Assembly: GCA_021776525.1 (NCBI GenBank)
Contig: JAJFFT010000004.1
Coordinates: forward strand, 904,499-968,498
Direction: 5' to 3'
Source of the DNA: Robiginitomaculum sp.
Lineage (GTDB): Bacteria; Pseudomonadota; Alphaproteobacteria; Caulobacterales; Maricaulaceae
DNA: 64,000 nt
The notes under the pieces were generated by a model. That model did no database searches, was not told the DNA's origin, and saw only the letters and a program-made list of their open reading frames with translations. Position numbers and translations under genes: made by a program. Within the stretch, counting starts at the first letter, position 1. Each line of letters starts with the position of its first letter. Positions 17,803 through 27,876 of the stretch are shown in pieces.

Positions 17803-18516
17803 CTATTGTGCGGGCGTGATGGCGAATGTCGCTGACACGGTAATCCGGGTGGAAACCTGGCCCGCAGCAATAGGGGTTGGTCCATTACTGGCCGCACTGT
17901 CCATACGGGCATAGGCCATACGTGGCACAGGGCCACCGGTGGATTGTTCACGTAATTCCTGTATTGGCCCCAAACGAACATGGGCGCTTTGCGCATAAAG
18001 ATTGGCTTTGGCCAACAATTCCGCAATGGCTTTTTTGCGGGCTTTGTCTTTCGCGCTTTTGGCGTTTGATAACCCGAACGATATGCCGCCAATGGTATTG
18101 GCACCTGAACTGACCAGTGCATCAATGGCCGGGCCAAGGCCGCCCAAATCGCGGACGACGGCACTGACCTGATTGGACACCCGATATCCGGTAATGCGTT
18201 GTTCCTGACGAACGCCCTGTTTATAGGGGCTGTAGATCGGATTGACGTTAAGTCCGGATGTTTGAATATCGCGTTCCTTGACCCCGGCGGATTTCAAGGC
18301 CGCAAAGACCCCGTTCATTTGCTTGCGATTGCTGGCCAGTGCGGCCATGGCGGTGTTGGACTCGCTGACCACGCCGGCGCCGATGTTCGCCAGATCTGGG
18401 GTGCCTGACACTTCACCAACGGCTTGCAGATATAATTTACCACCATCGGATTGTTCCGCACAGGCCGGGCTTGTCAGGGCCAGGGCACAAAGCCCAATCA
18501 GGGATACAAGTTTCAT
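17803..18516 (-). CDS. periplasmic SIMPL-domain (DUF541) protein
   Basis: A 237-residue secreted protein: signal peptide ending SPACA-EQ, then the SIMPL domain (LYLQAVGEVSGTPDLANIGA, GVVSESNTAMAALASNRKQM, VKERDIQTSGLNVNPIY). The C-terminus RITVSATFAI fits the last strand of the family. SIMPL proteins are implicated in oxidative-stress resistance and outer-surface signalling, but the mechanism is unclear. It follows a second SIMPL gene on the same strand at short distance, so this is a tandem duplicate pair or a co-transcribed pair. Confidence 0.85.
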   Translation of the reverse strand: MKLVSLIGLCALALTSPACAEQSDGGKLYLQAVGEVSGTPDLANIGAGVVSESNTAMAALASNRKQMNGVFAALKSAGVKERDIQTSGLNVNPIYSPYKQGVRQEQRITGYRVSNQVSAVVRDLGGLGPAIDALVSSGANTIGGISFGLSNAKSAKDKARKKAIAELLAKANLYAQSAHVRLGPIQELREQSTGGPVPRMAYARMDSAASNGPTPIAAGQVSTRITVSATFAITPAQ

Positions 18517-18540
18517 AATAAACCTCTTTTGCTGTCGTAC

Positions 18541-19395
18541 TTATGGTGCAATTGCGTACACCGCGCAAACAGATGCGGTTACGGTTTGCGGCACGCGATC
18601 AGATGGCAGGTTCAACGCATCAATATCGGCCTGGGTGATGGTAATGGTTTTGCCGTTTCGCATCTGCGTTGATGTTACCATGTCCGATTCCATGGGCGGT
18701 GCAGCCATGGTGCGATTACGGTTCATATATTGTTTGGTGACGCGTCCGGGCTGCGACGTCCATTGACCAAGGCACGGACCATTGCCTTCTTGTAAAACCA
18801 TCAGATTGCCCAAAGTGGCACCGGCGGCCTTGGCACTGGCTTTGGCGCGCAATGAGGCGTCTTCAACGGCGGCTTCATAGGCCTGGCGATTGATTTTCGC
18901 GGTGCGTTCCAAATAGACGCGCAAACGCGACGATTGTTCAGGCCCCAGGGCCAACAGCGCCGCCCGCGCCGCACCGGATTTGTCGACATCCAACATGGTG
19001 ACACTCAGCGAGACTTTGGCGGCGTATCCATCAACCTTGTCGGCGCGGGTGTTTTCAACACGGCCGCCATCGCGTTCGCGATATTGTTTGTAATACGGCT
19101 CGACCGTAACCGAACTGGTGATCCGTGAAGCATCTCCGGCCACTTTTTTTACCGTTTCATAGGCGATGCGGGCGCGTTCGACCGCCAACTGCATGGCCTC
19201 CTCTGAACGGGTGCTGGTTTCGCGAAATTCAACCGAAAAACTGGCGCGGTTTGGCGGCACTTCCAAATGCGCCCGGCCCATGGCCTCGATCACCGGTTTT
19301 TGGGTCCAATAGGGCTCTTCAAAGACCCGGTCCTGTGCAATGGATTGCCCGGTTATGGATAAGGCGGCAATGCCGGTAAGGAAAAATGTTTTCAT
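18541..19395 (-). CDS. periplasmic SIMPL-domain (DUF541) protein, second copy
   Basis: A secreted protein of 284 residues from ATG 19395 (MKTFFLTGIAALSITGQSIAQ signal). Upstream in-frame ATGs at 19404 and 19434 would place extra charged residues before the signal peptide and are rejected. The SIMPL core is visible: VIEAMGRAHLEVPPNRASF, AMQLAVERARIAYETVKKVA, SRITSSVTVEPYYKQY. It is longer than its neighbour, with an added segment LGQWTSQPGRVTKQYMNRNR and a Cys near the C-terminus. It is first in a two-gene unit. Confidence 0.85.
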   Translation of the reverse strand: MKTFFLTGIAALSITGQSIAQDRVFEEPYWTQKPVIEAMGRAHLEVPPNRASFSVEFRETSTRSEEAMQLAVERARIAYETVKKVAGDASRITSSVTVEPYYKQYRERDGGRVENTRADKVDGYAAKVSLSVTMLDVDKSGAARAALLALGPEQSSRLRVYLERTAKINRQAYEAAVEDASLRAKASAKAAGATLGNLMVLQEGNGPCLGQWTSQPGRVTKQYMNRNRTMAAPPMESDMVTSTQMRNGKTITITQADIDALNLPSDRVPQTVTASVCAVYAIAP

Positions 19396-19673
19396 GATCA
19401 GCATCCGTTGCTCAAATATGATTCGGCCCATCATAACTGATGTTCACGCTGATACGCTAATCCCGATTATGCGGCCTTTATAGGGCAACGGTCCCTTATT
19501 TTCCCTCAAGGGGGCAATCAACAGGCCCTCAATGGTGATTTTTTGCCCCTTAAACGCCCCTTGAACGACGCTTTTTACCCCTGATTGCCCCTGAACGTTG
19601 CGGGGATAAACGTGCTTTATGCTCGCCAATAGGCTGCCCTGTAAAATGGCTCAATTTATCTCGTGCAGAACCA
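19396..19673. other. intergenic region, no gene supported
   Basis: A 60-codon open frame on the minus strand is present, but it has no family resemblance and contains repeated GGGGCAA-type words (19495-19590). I see no convincing gene. Confidence 0.4.
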
Positions 19674-19870
19674 TTAGTTCTTTAAGTGGTGATCCAGAAA
19701 CCTGAAGAATGTATGCACAGGTGTTTGCGCTGGGCTTTGCCTCGCACACCATGGCGCTGGCCGGGATAGGTCATTATTTCAAAGGGAATGTTCTTGGCCT
19801 GCATGGCCGTATCCTTGGTCTAGGGCGGTTCGGTTGTTGGGTCAGGGTGATATCCAAAATCTTTACACAC
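19674..19870 (-). pseudogene. C-terminal fossil of a prolyl oligopeptidase/DPP-IV family gene
   Basis: The minus strand reads NIPFEIMTYPGQRHGVRGKA, preceded by DTAMQAK and followed by QRKHLCIHSSGF. After a one-base shift it ends in FLDHHLKN and a stop. This is the characteristic C-terminus of S9-family dipeptidyl peptidases, where the His of RHGVRG is the catalytic histidine. Upstream coding is interrupted by a stop (TEPP stop) and ends. The rest of the gene is absent, so this is a deletion scar. Confidence 0.55.
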
Positions 19871-19996
19871 AGATATCATCAAAAGGAATAATTGACCAAG
19901 GCCACACAGCTAAAAAGCAATGTGCAGATGACACGCAGCCGGACCCTTTCGTTACGACGCGCGGCGGGTTATAGACCGGTTCCTGACCACCTATGG

Positions 19997-20073
19997 GGGC
20001 CTGTAGCTCAGTTGGTTAGAGCCGACCGCTCATAACGGTCTGGTCGTAGGTTCGAGTCCTACCGGGCCCACCA
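19997..20073 (+). tRNA. tRNA-Ile(CAT), lysidine-type
   Basis: Acceptor GGGCCTG pairs with CGGGCCC; D-arm is TAGCTCAGTTGGTTAGAGC; the anticodon stem-loop is GACCG-CTCATAA-CGGTC (CAT); T-arm is GTAGGTTCGAGTCCTAC; CCA is encoded. The body resembles the minor tRNA-Ile whose C34 is modified by TilS rather than elongator or initiator tRNA-Met; this choice is by resemblance. Confidence 0.9.
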
Positions 20074-20394
20074 TATTCTTTGCGCTACCGCAATGCTGGC
20101 GCTTGCTGCTTGAGCGCGGTTTCGTGGCGCGACAATGTGCATTTCAATTAATTCAAAAAAACATTGGCGGCGATGCTGCATATTCTGTATGCCCTAACCA
20201 TAAGAAAAAAATCACAAGCAACCCGTCAGGGCTGAAATTGTGACGCGAGCAAACGTAACAAGAGCCGTGCTTATATGGCCACAAGGCAAGAGCGCGGAAC
20301 TGGCCTGTGCTCATTTAGCCAATAGGCTTATGGCACGTAATAGGGCTCAACCGAATGCCTAGGGAGGGTGCCGAAAGGCTGCCATCAAACCGTG
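20074..20394 (+). promoter_or_regulatory. 320-bp leader of the fhs operon, possible structured RNA
   Basis: No gene is supported between tRNA-Ile and fhs. The last 90 bases can fold: GTGC...TAGCC-AATA-GGCTTA...GCAC, followed by a GCC-GAAA-GGC tetraloop hairpin shortly before the start. I compared this by eye with ZTP, tetrahydrofolate, glycine, cobalamin and Moco riboswitch consensus patterns and could not make a match. Confidence 0.3.
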
Positions 20395-22092
20395 ATGAAA
20401 GATAACTTACCGGCGCCGGGCGCGCCAGATATCGATATTGCCCGGGCGGCGACCATGCGCCCTGTATTGTCTCTCGCCAAAGAACAATTGAACATAGATG
20501 CTGACGCTTTGGTCCCTTACGGCCACTATAAAGCCAAGCTGTCGCTGGACTATATCCAAACACTCGACGATCGTCCCAAAGGCAAATTGGTGCTGGTCAC
20601 AGCGGTCACCCCAACCCCGGCCGGCGAAGGCAAGACGACCACGAGTGTCGGCCTGAATGATGGCCTGAACGCCATTGGCATCAACGCCATGGTTTGCCTG
20701 CGCGAACCTTCCCTTGGCCCGTGTTTTGGGATGAAAGGCGGGGCAGCCGGTGGCGGCCGGGCGCAAGTGATCCCGATGGAAGATATCAACCTTCATTTTA
20801 ATGGCGATTTTCATGCTATTACTGCGGCCCACAGCCTGCTTTCGGCCATGTTGGATAATCATTTGCATTGGGGTAATGCGCTGAATATTGATCCGCGTCA
20901 GATCAGCTGGCGACGGGTGGTCGATATGAACGACCGGGCTTTGCGTAACAACGTTATCGGGCTTGGTGGCCCGGTACACGGCGTGCCGCGCGAGAGCGGT
21001 TTTGACATTACCGTGGCCTCAGAAATTATGGCAATTTTCTGCTTGGCGACCGACCTTGCTGATCTGCAAAAACGCATTGGCGACATCATTGTGGCGCGCA
21101 CCCATGACAAAACGCCGGTGACCGCCCGTGATTTGGGGGCTGACGGGGCGATGACCGTATTGCTTAAAGACGCGCTGGCACCCAACCTAGTGCAAAGCAT
21201 CGAGCATAATCTGGCCTTCATCCACGGTGGGCCGTTTGCCAATATTGCCCATGGCTGTAACAGCGTTATGGCCACAAAAACCGCCTTATCACTGTGTGAT
21301 GTTGTGGTTACCGAAGCCGGTTTTGGCGCAGACCTTGGGGCCGAGAAATTTCTTGATATTAAATGCCGCCATTCGGGCCTGCGCCCTGATGCTATTGTGC
21401 TGGTCTGCACCGTTCGGGCAATGAAAATGCAGGGTGGTGTCGCCAAGGATGCGCTGGCGGTATCAGACCCGGCCGCGGTCAGGCGCGGCTGCGTCAATCT
21501 TGTGCGCCATATTGAAAACATGAAAAAATTTGGTGTTACACCGGTTGTGGCGTTGAACCATTTTGTTGCCGATGCGGACGAAGAAATCGCCATCATCAAA
21601 GAAGTGTGTGATGCAAATGGCGTGCCCATGGCGGTTTCGCGGCACTGGGCGAAAGGCGGGGCAGGGGCTACAGATCTGGCGCAGGCGGTGATGGCGCAAA
21701 TGGATGAAAAACCGGGCGACCTCACCTTGCTTTATCCGGACGACGCGCCTTTGAAAGAAAAAATCGAAACTGTTGCCAGCGCCATCTACCATGCCGGTGA
21801 TGTCTCCTACAGCGTTCCGGCTTTACGGGCCTTGGAAGACTTTGAAAACCTAGGTTTTGGACACTTACCGGTCTGTATCGCCAAAACGCCATACAGCTTT
21901 TCATCCGATCCGTCTTTGTTGGGTGCGGCCGAAGGGCATACATTGGAAGTGCGCGAAGTTCGGTTGTCGGCTGGCGCCGGGTTTGTTGTTGCCGTTTGTG
22001 GCTCTATCATGACCATGCCGGGCCTGCCTAGAAAACCATCGGCGCTGAATATCAGGCTGGATGATGACGGACAGATTGTCGGTTTATCATAG
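20395..22092 (+). CDS. fhs: formate-tetrahydrofolate ligase
   Basis: ATP-dependent ligase that joins formate to tetrahydrofolate, giving 10-formyl-THF. The ATG at 20395 gives 565 residues, close to the family's 555-560; the upstream GTG only adds a nonconserved stretch. Motifs: the P-loop [39 protein letters not shown], the [20 protein letters not shown] block and the C-terminal [11 protein letters not shown]. It is first in the operon fhs-folD-fdsG-fdsB-fdsA-fdhD, so formate is directed either to folate or to CO2. A 320-bp leader precedes it. Confidence 0.97.
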   Translation: MKDNLPAPGAPDIDIARAATMRPVLSLAKEQLNIDADALVPYGHYKAKLSLDYIQTLDDRPKGKLVLVTAVTPTPAGEGKTTTSVGLNDGLNAIGINAMVCLREPSLGPCFGMKGGAAGGGRAQVIPMEDINLHFNGDFHAITAAHSLLSAMLDNHLHWGNALNIDPRQISWRRVVDMNDRALRNNVIGLGGPVHGVPRESGFDITVASEIMAIFCLATDLADLQKRIGDIIVARTHDKTPVTARDLGADGAMTVLLKDALAPNLVQSIEHNLAFIHGGPFANIAHGCNSVMATKTALSLCDVVVTEAGFGADLGAEKFLDIKCRHSGLRPDAIVLVCTVRAMKMQGGVAKDALAVSDPAAVRRGCVNLVRHIENMKKFGVTPVVALNHFVADADEEIAIIKEVCDANGVPMAVSRHWAKGGAGATDLAQAVMAQMDEKPGDLTLLYPDDAPLKEKIETVASAIYHAGDVSYSVPALRALEDFENLGFGHLPVCIAKTPYSFSSDPSLLGAAEGHTLEVREVRLSAGAGFVVAVCGSIMTMPGLPRKPSALNIRLDDDGQIVGLS

Positions 22093-22132
22093 TTTGCCGC
22101 CTTGGTTATTATCTGCCGATAGGAACATTTTA

Positions 22133-23029
22133 ATGAGTGCTCAAATCATAGATGGAAAAGCCATTGCCGCCGCTTTACGGGCGCGCCTTGGTGATAATGT
22201 GGCGCAGCTTAAGATCGCACATGGCCGGGTGCCGGCATTGGCCGTGGTGCTGGTTGGCGATGATCCAGCCAGTCAGGTTTATGTGCGCAACAAAGCCCGC
22301 CAGACACAAGAAATGGGCATGCGCTCAATCGAGCATAAACTAGATGTGGGTACGCCAGAGAAAGCATTGATTGCCCTCGTGCAAAGCTTGAACGTCGATC
22401 CTGATGTAGATGGCATTTTGGTGCAATTACCTTTGCCAAAACATATCAACGAAGCCACGGTGATTGAACAGATCGATCCGGCCAAAGATGTTGATGGCCT
22501 GACCGAAGCCAGTGCCGGACGGCTGGTGCTGGGTAAGCCTGGTCTGCGTCCGTGTACCCCGACGGGCTGTGTGTTGCTGGCCCAAGGTGTGTTGGGCGAT
22601 TTGACCGGGAAAACTTGTGTCATTGTCGGGCGCTCAATTCTGGTCGGTAAACCGGCGGCGCATCTGTTTTTAGAACAAAACTGTACCGTGACCATTGCTC
22701 ATTCGCGGACCAAAGATTTGCCCGCTTTATGTCGCACCGCAGATATTTTAATTGCCGCAGTGGGCCGTCCCCAGATGATCAAGGGTGATTGGGTAAAACC
22801 AGGGGCCTGTGTTATAGATGTGGGCATCAATCGGGTCGATGCGCCCGAACGCGGGGCAGGTAAAACCCGTCTGGTCGGGGATGTGGACTATGATGAAGCC
22901 GCCCAAGTCGCGGCGGCCATAACCCCGGTACCCGGCGGGGTTGGCCCGATGACCATTGCCTGCCTGTTACGCAATACCGTGCTGGCCGCCTGCGCCCGAA
23001 TGGACTGGCCGGTGCCGGAGGGTATTTAA
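22133..23029 (+). CDS. folD: bifunctional methylene-THF dehydrogenase/methenyl-THF cyclohydrolase
   Basis: Interconverts 5,10-methylene-THF, 5,10-methenyl-THF and 10-formyl-THF with NADP. From ATG 22133 the protein has 298 residues; an earlier in-frame ATG at 22064 would overlap the fhs stop and add nonconserved sequence. Motifs: [13 protein letters not shown] with the catalytic Lys, [13 protein letters not shown], the PCTPTGC substrate loop, the [14 protein letters not shown]ossmann segment and the terminal [21 protein letters not shown] stretch (here [13 protein letters not shown]). The stop overlaps the fdsG ATG (TAATG). It connects the formate ligase to the methylene-THF pool. Confidence 0.97.
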   Translation: MSAQIIDGKAIAAALRARLGDNVAQLKIAHGRVPALAVVLVGDDPASQVYVRNKARQTQEMGMRSIEHKLDVGTPEKALIALVQSLNVDPDVDGILVQLPLPKHINEATVIEQIDPAKDVDGLTEASAGRLVLGKPGLRPCTPTGCVLLAQGVLGDLTGKTCVIVGRSILVGKPAAHLFLEQNCTVTIAHSRTKDLPALCRTADILIAAVGRPQMIKGDWVKPGACVIDVGINRVDAPERGAGKTRLVGDVDYDEAAQVAAAITPVPGGVGPMTIACLLRNTVLAACARMDWPVPEGI

Positions 23030-23505
23030 TGGCTAATGGCTTTGTGCATTGGGGTGATAAACAAGCGTTGATGTTGATCAACCAAAGCCACAAAGCCGGC
23101 GAAAGCCTGACCCATGCCTTGCGATCATTGACCGATGTTTTTGGCTATATAGATGAGCGCGCCATTACGCCCTTGATGCAGACCTTTGCCCTCAGCCGCG
23201 CCGAAATATTGGGGGTGACTTCCTATTATGATGACTTTCGCGATACGCCGCCCGCTCGCCATGTCATTCGCCTGTGTCAGGCCGAGGCGTGCCAGGCCGT
23301 GGGGGGGCGAGAACTGAGTACGCATCTGTTTGCCAAGACCGGGCTGGCGCTTGGGGAAGCCGCAAAAAACGGACAGGTGGCACTGGAAGCTGTTTATTGC
23401 CTTGGTCTGTGTGCCAATGGCCCGGCTGGACAGATTGACGACAAACCCGCGGTGCATCTTGATGCGGCAATCTTGGACGCCAAACTTGCGGAGCTGGACC
23501 AATGA
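23029..23505 (+). CDS. fdsG: NAD-dependent formate dehydrogenase gamma subunit
   Basis: A 158-residue NuoE-like thioredoxin-fold [2Fe-2S] protein, part of the soluble FdsABG complex. Cluster cysteines are in CQAEACQAVG and YCLGLCANGPAG. The helical N-terminus (SLTHALRSLTDVFGYIDERA) matches the NuoE family. It overlaps both neighbours (TAATG with folD, ATGA with fdsB), so translation is coupled. It passes electrons toward the flavin subunit. Confidence 0.93.
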   Translation: MANGFVHWGDKQALMLINQSHKAGESLTHALRSLTDVFGYIDERAITPLMQTFALSRAEILGVTSYYDDFRDTPPARHVIRLCQAEACQAVGGRELSTHLFAKTGLALGEAAKNGQVALEAVYCLGLCANGPAGQIDDKPAVHLDAAILDAKLAELDQ

Positions 23506-25037
23506 ACGCGCAGGTTTTCATCCCGGCGGACACTCTGGCTATTGCACTTGGGGCTGATGAAATCGCAGCCGGTTTTGCCGCAGAGGCCAAAGCGCGCAGG
23601 CAGGATATCGAAATTATCCGCACGGGTTCACGCGGGCTGTGCTGGGCAGAACCTCTGGTCGAGGTGAATACACCCAAAGGCCGGGTGGCCTATGGCAATA
23701 TTGCGCCAGGCGATGTGGCGGGGTTGTTTGAGGCAGGTATTCTCAATGGCGGCACACACAAGACATGCCTTGGGCCAGTGGATGACATGCCTTATTTGAA
23801 GACCCAGCTACGCTTTATCTTCAAAAATTGCGGCCTTTATGACCCTTGCGATATTGACGCCTATCTGTCTCATGGGGGCTTTGCTGGCGCACGTGCGGCG
23901 CTGGCCCAAAAGCCTGAAAATATTGTTGATGAGGTTGAAGCATCAGGCCTTCGAGGTCGCGGCGGCGCCGGATTTCCAGCGGCGATTAAATGGCGCACGG
24001 TTTTGGGTGCATCAGCAGAACAAAAATATATCGTCTGTAATGCCGATGAAGGCGATAGCGGTACCTTTGCAGATCGATTGATCATGGAGGGTGATCCGTT
24101 TCGCCTGATCGAAGGCATGTTGATTGCGGGTCTTGCCGCTGGTGCAGATAAAGGCGTCATTTATTTGCGTTCTGAATACCCCTTGGCTCGTAAAGTACTG
24201 GAAAAGGCCATTGCAGTGGCAGAGCAGCAAAACTGGTTGGGCGCAGACATTCAGGGCAGCGGTAAAGCCTTTGAAATCAGTGTTTTCTTCGGTGCGGGCT
24301 CTTATGTCTGCGGCGAGGAAACCGCGCTTTTGGAAAGCCTGGAAGGTAAACGCGGCATTGTCCGTTCAAAACCGCCTATCCCTGCATTAGAAGGCCTGAA
24401 TGGCCAACCGACGGTGATCAATAATGTCATCACCTTGTGCGCTGTGCCGGACATTCTGGTCAAGGGCGGGGCCTGGCATGCGATGCTGGGCGTTGGGCGG
24501 TCCACCGGCACCATGACCTTCCAACTGGCCGGAGATGTTAAATATGGTGGCCTAATTGAGGTGCCTTTCGGACTGTCTCTATCTGAGCTGATTTATGGCT
24601 TTGGAGGTGGTACCCGCTCTGGTCTTGCGGTTAAGGCGGTGCAAGTGGGGGGGCCTTTGGGAGCGTATCTTCCCCCTGAACAGTTTGATACACCAATGGA
24701 TTACGAAGCTTTTGCAGCCATCGGTGCCGGAATTGGCCACGGGGGCATTGTGGTCTTTAACGAAAACACAAATATGAGGGCGCTGGCCCGTTATGCCTTC
24801 GCCTTTTGCGCCCATGAAAGTTGCGGAAAATGCACGCCGTGCCGCATCGGATCCATGCGTGGCAAAGAGTTACTGGCCGCAGATCATCCCGACCTTGAAC
24901 TGGTGCATGACCTTTGTGAGGTCATGGTGGAGGGATCGGCCTGTGCCATGGGGGCTATGACGCCGATCCCGGTGCAATCGGCGATTGCACATTTCCCGGA
25001 CGAATTTGGCACACGTACAGCACAGGCGGCGGAGTAA
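23502..25037 (+). CDS. fdsB: NAD-dependent formate dehydrogenase beta subunit (FMN, NAD site)
   Basis: A 511-residue NuoF-like subunit, with an N-terminal thioredoxin-like part (about 1-110) fused to the NuoF core. Motifs: GLRGRGGAGFPAAIKW (FMN/NADH), ADEGDSGTFADRLIME, GAGSYVCGEETALLESLEG, and the [4Fe-4S] motif ESCGKCTPCRIGS near the C-terminus with the distal Cys in GSACAMG. It reduces NAD+ using electrons from formate. ATGA overlap with fdsG. Confidence 0.95.
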   Translation: MNAQVFIPADTLAIALGADEIAAGFAAEAKARRQDIEIIRTGSRGLCWAEPLVEVNTPKGRVAYGNIAPGDVAGLFEAGILNGGTHKTCLGPVDDMPYLKTQLRFIFKNCGLYDPCDIDAYLSHGGFAGARAALAQKPENIVDEVEASGLRGRGGAGFPAAIKWRTVLGASAEQKYIVCNADEGDSGTFADRLIMEGDPFRLIEGMLIAGLAAGADKGVIYLRSEYPLARKVLEKAIAVAEQQNWLGADIQGSGKAFEISVFFGAGSYVCGEETALLESLEGKRGIVRSKPPIPALEGLNGQPTVINNVITLCAVPDILVKGGAWHAMLGVGRSTGTMTFQLAGDVKYGGLIEVPFGLSLSELIYGFGGGTRSGLAVKAVQVGGPLGAYLPPEQFDTPMDYEAFAAIGAGIGHGGIVVFNENTNMRALARYAFAFCAHESCGKCTPCRIGSMRGKELLAADHPDLELVHDLCEVMVEGSACAMGAMTPIPVQSAIAHFPDEFGTRTAQAAE

Positions 25038-25042
25038 AGGTC

Positions 25043-27871
25043 ATGGGAGATCTGAAATCACAGGACCTTGGTACGCCGTATTCGTCTTCAAAAAATGACG
25101 TCCAATTGACCATTGATGGCAGTGAAGTTTGTGTGCCTGAAGGTACATCCATATTGCGGGCTGCACGGCTGACCGGGTCAGATATCCCCAGTCTGTGTGC
25201 CACCCAGAGCCTGAAATCCCTTGGGTCTTGTCGTCTGTGTCTGGTGGAAATTGACGGGCGCAAAGGCACACCGTCTTCGTGCACAACACCAGTGGCACAA
25301 GATATGGTGGTGCATACTGAAACGCCGCACCTGAACCGGATTCGCAAAGGCGTGATGGAGCTTTATATCTCGGACCATCCGTTGGATTGTCTGACCTGCG
25401 CCACCAATGGCGATTGCGAATTACAGGACATGGCGGGCCGTGTGGGTCTGCGGGATGTGCGTTTTGGTCTTGAGGGCGATAACCATCTGGACGCCCAAAA
25501 AGACGAGAGCAACCCGTATTTCACCTTTGATCCGGCCAAATGTATTGTCTGCGCCCGCTGTGTGCGTGCTTGTGACGAAGTGCAGGGGACATTGGCCCTG
25601 ACACTGGATGGGCGCGGTTTTGACACGGTGGTCAGCGCCGGCGGAACGGATTTCTTTGACAGCGAATGTGTGTCCTGTGGGGCCTGTGTGCAGGCCTGTC
25701 CGACCGCGACATTGATGGAAAAATCCGTGATTGATCTGGGTCTGCCGGACAGGGTGGTCAAGACCACGTGTGCTTATTGCGGGGTGGGGTGCTCGTTTCG
25801 AGCCGAAATGAAGGGTAACACGCTGGTGCGTATGGTGCCCGACGAAGACGGCAAGGCCAATCACGGCCACTCCTGTGTCAAGGGCCGCTTTGCCTGGGGC
25901 TATGCCACTCACCCGGACCGCAAAACCAGACCGATGATCCGCGACCATATCACGGACGACTGGCGCGAAGTTAGTTGGGATGAGGCCTTTGCCTTTGCCG
26001 CCGGGCGTATGCTGGCCATCAAAGACAAATATGGCCCCGGAGCCATTGGCGGCATCACGTCATCGCGTTGCACAAATGAAGAGGTCTGGTTGGTTCAAAA
26101 AATGATCCGCGCCGCCTTTGGGGGCAATAATGTCGATACTTGCGCACGGGTGTGCCATTCGCCCACTGGCTATGGTTTGAAGCAAACCTTTGGCGAAAGT
26201 GCCGGCACCCAGAATTTTGACAGCGTGCGTCAGGCCGATGTGATTATGGTTGTTGGGGCCAATCCCACCGAAGCCCACCCGGTATTTGGCTCGGCCATGA
26301 AAAAGCGCCTGCGCGAGGGGGCAAAACTGATTGTGCTGGACCCGCGTAAGATTGAGCTGGTCAGCGCACCGCACATTCGTGCTGATTATCATTTGCCGCT
26401 GAAACCCGGCACCAATGTGTCGATGATCAATGCCTTTGCCCATGTGATTGTTACCGAAAACCTGTTGGATGAGGCCTTTGTCGCAGAGCGTTGCGACACA
26501 GCATCTTTCAAAGACTGGTGTGCTTTTGCGGCGCAAAGTGAAAATACACCTGAGGCCGTGGCCGACATTACTGGCGTAACGGCCAAAGACATCCGCGCCG
26601 CCGCTCGTCTTTATGCCAGCGGCCCCAACAGCGCCATTTACTATGGACTGGGCGTGACCGAGCACAGCCAAGGCTCGACCATGGTAATGGGCATGGCCAA
26701 TCTTGCCATGGCGAGCGGTAATATCGGTCGCGCGGGCGTTGGTGTGAATCCGATGCGCGGCCAGAACAATGTGCAAGGTTCATGCGATATGGGTTCATTC
26801 CCGCACGAATTTGCCGGATACCGTCCGGTCACAGATGATGTAACGCGGGCCAAATTTGAAAACGAATGGGGCGTTACATTGGACGGCACCCCGGGCTTGC
26901 GCATACCCAACATGTTGGACGAAGCCTGCGCCGGAAAATTCAAGGGTCTGTATATTCAGGGCGAGGACATTGCCCAAAGTGATCCCAATACCTTGCATGT
27001 CGAGGCGGCATTGCGCGCTATGGACTGTATCATTGTGCAGGATTTATTTTTGAACGAGACGGCGCGTTTTGCTCATGTGTTCCTGCCGGGCACGTCATTT
27101 TTGGAAAAAGACGGCACTTTCATCAATGCCGAACGGCGGATCAACCGGGTGCGCCCGGTCATGCCGTCACCAACGGGCATGGCCGAATGGCAGGCTACGG
27201 CGGGGCTAAGCGGGGCTATGGGATATCCCATGGACTATGATGATGCCTCGCAGATCATGGACGAAATTGCACGCCTATCCCCGACCATGAGCAAAGTCAG
27301 CTTTGCAATGCTGGACCAAAAAGGCTCGGTGCAATGGCCATGCACAAAGGACGCGCCGGACGGTACGCCGATCATGCACGAGGGCGAGTTTGTACGGGGC
27401 AAGGGACTGTTCGTACTGACCGAATTCACCCCGACCACAGAGCGCGCCAACCGCAAATTCCCACTTCTGTTGACCACAGGGCGATTGCTCAGCCAGTATA
27501 ATGTTGGCCAACAGACCCGGCGCACGGAAAATTCGCGCTGGGCAGAGGAAGATGTGTTGGAAATTCATGAATCCGATGCACAAATGCGCGGCGTACGCAC
27601 GGGTGATTTGGTGTCTATTCAATCGCGCAAGGGTGAAACTACATTGCGTGCGCGAATATCGACACGGGTCCAGCCGGGCGTGGTTTATACCACGTTTCAC
27701 CATCCGCTTTCCGGCTCAAACGTGATCACCACTGAATTGTCTGATTGGGCAACAAGCTGTCCAGAATACAAGGTTACAGCCGTTCAGGTGCATCCGGCTA
27801 ATCACCTCTCTGATTGGCAGAATGAGCACAAAAAAGAACCCGGTCCGGTCATTATCAGCACAGCGGAATAA
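25043..27871 (+). CDS. fdsA: NAD-dependent formate dehydrogenase alpha subunit, molybdopterin
   Basis: A 942-residue catalytic subunit oxidising formate to CO2. In order: an N-terminal [2Fe-2S] ferredoxin domain (about 18-95, CATQSLKSLGSCRLC), a His-Cys [4Fe-4S] segment (HPLDCLTCATNGDC), two ferredoxin-type [4Fe-4S] sites (CIVCARCVRAC, CVSCGACVQACPT), then the MopB domain with its own cluster (CAYCGVGC, HSCVKGRF) and the molybdopterin dinucleotide-binding C-terminus. The metal ligand is Cys about 371 in RVCHSPTGYG, encoded by TGC, so this is a cysteine and not a selenocysteine enzyme. GGAG precedes the ATG. Mo or W cannot be told from sequence. Confidence 0.97.
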   Translation: MGDLKSQDLGTPYSSSKNDVQLTIDGSEVCVPEGTSILRAARLTGSDIPSLCATQSLKSLGSCRLCLVEIDGRKGTPSSCTTPVAQDMVVHTETPHLNRIRKGVMELYISDHPLDCLTCATNGDCELQDMAGRVGLRDVRFGLEGDNHLDAQKDESNPYFTFDPAKCIVCARCVRACDEVQGTLALTLDGRGFDTVVSAGGTDFFDSECVSCGACVQACPTATLMEKSVIDLGLPDRVVKTTCAYCGVGCSFRAEMKGNTLVRMVPDEDGKANHGHSCVKGRFAWGYATHPDRKTRPMIRDHITDDWREVSWDEAFAFAAGRMLAIKDKYGPGAIGGITSSRCTNEEVWLVQKMIRAAFGGNNVDTCARVCHSPTGYGLKQTFGESAGTQNFDSVRQADVIMVVGANPTEAHPVFGSAMKKRLREGAKLIVLDPRKIELVSAPHIRADYHLPLKPGTNVSMINAFAHVIVTENLLDEAFVAERCDTASFKDWCAFAAQSENTPEAVADITGVTAKDIRAAARLYASGPNSAIYYGLGVTEHSQGSTMVMGMANLAMASGNIGRAGVGVNPMRGQNNVQGSCDMGSFPHEFAGYRPVTDDVTRAKFENEWGVTLDGTPGLRIPNMLDEACAGKFKGLYIQGEDIAQSDPNTLHVEAALRAMDCIIVQDLFLNETARFAHVFLPGTSFLEKDGTFINAERRINRVRPVMPSPTGMAEWQATAGLSGAMGYPMDYDDASQIMDEIARLSPTMSKVSFAMLDQKGSVQWPCTKDAPDGTPIMHEGEFVRGKGLFVLTEFTPTTERANRKFPLLLTTGRLLSQYNVGQQTRRTENSRWAEEDVLEIHESDAQMRGVRTGDLVSIQSRKGETTLRARISTRVQPGVVYTTFHHPLSGSNVITTELSDWATSCPEYKVTAVQVHPANHLSDWQNEHKKEPGPVIISTAE

Positions 27872-27876
27872 CCAAC

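Noticed and set aside
19444..19629. 61-codon minus-strand frame downstream of the SIMPL genes
   Set aside because: No recognisable family, internal GGGGCAA-type words suggest repeated non-coding sequence.
20898..21725. 275-codon open frame on the minus strand
   Set aside because: Antisense shadow of fhs, which has full-length homology features in the plus frame.
26145..26175. Selenocysteine at the formate dehydrogenase active site
   Set aside because: The codon in the RVCHSPT motif is TGC, not TGA, so the ligand is cysteine.
26060..26776. 238-codon open frame on the minus strand
   Set aside because: Shadow of fdsA; composition is that of an antisense frame.
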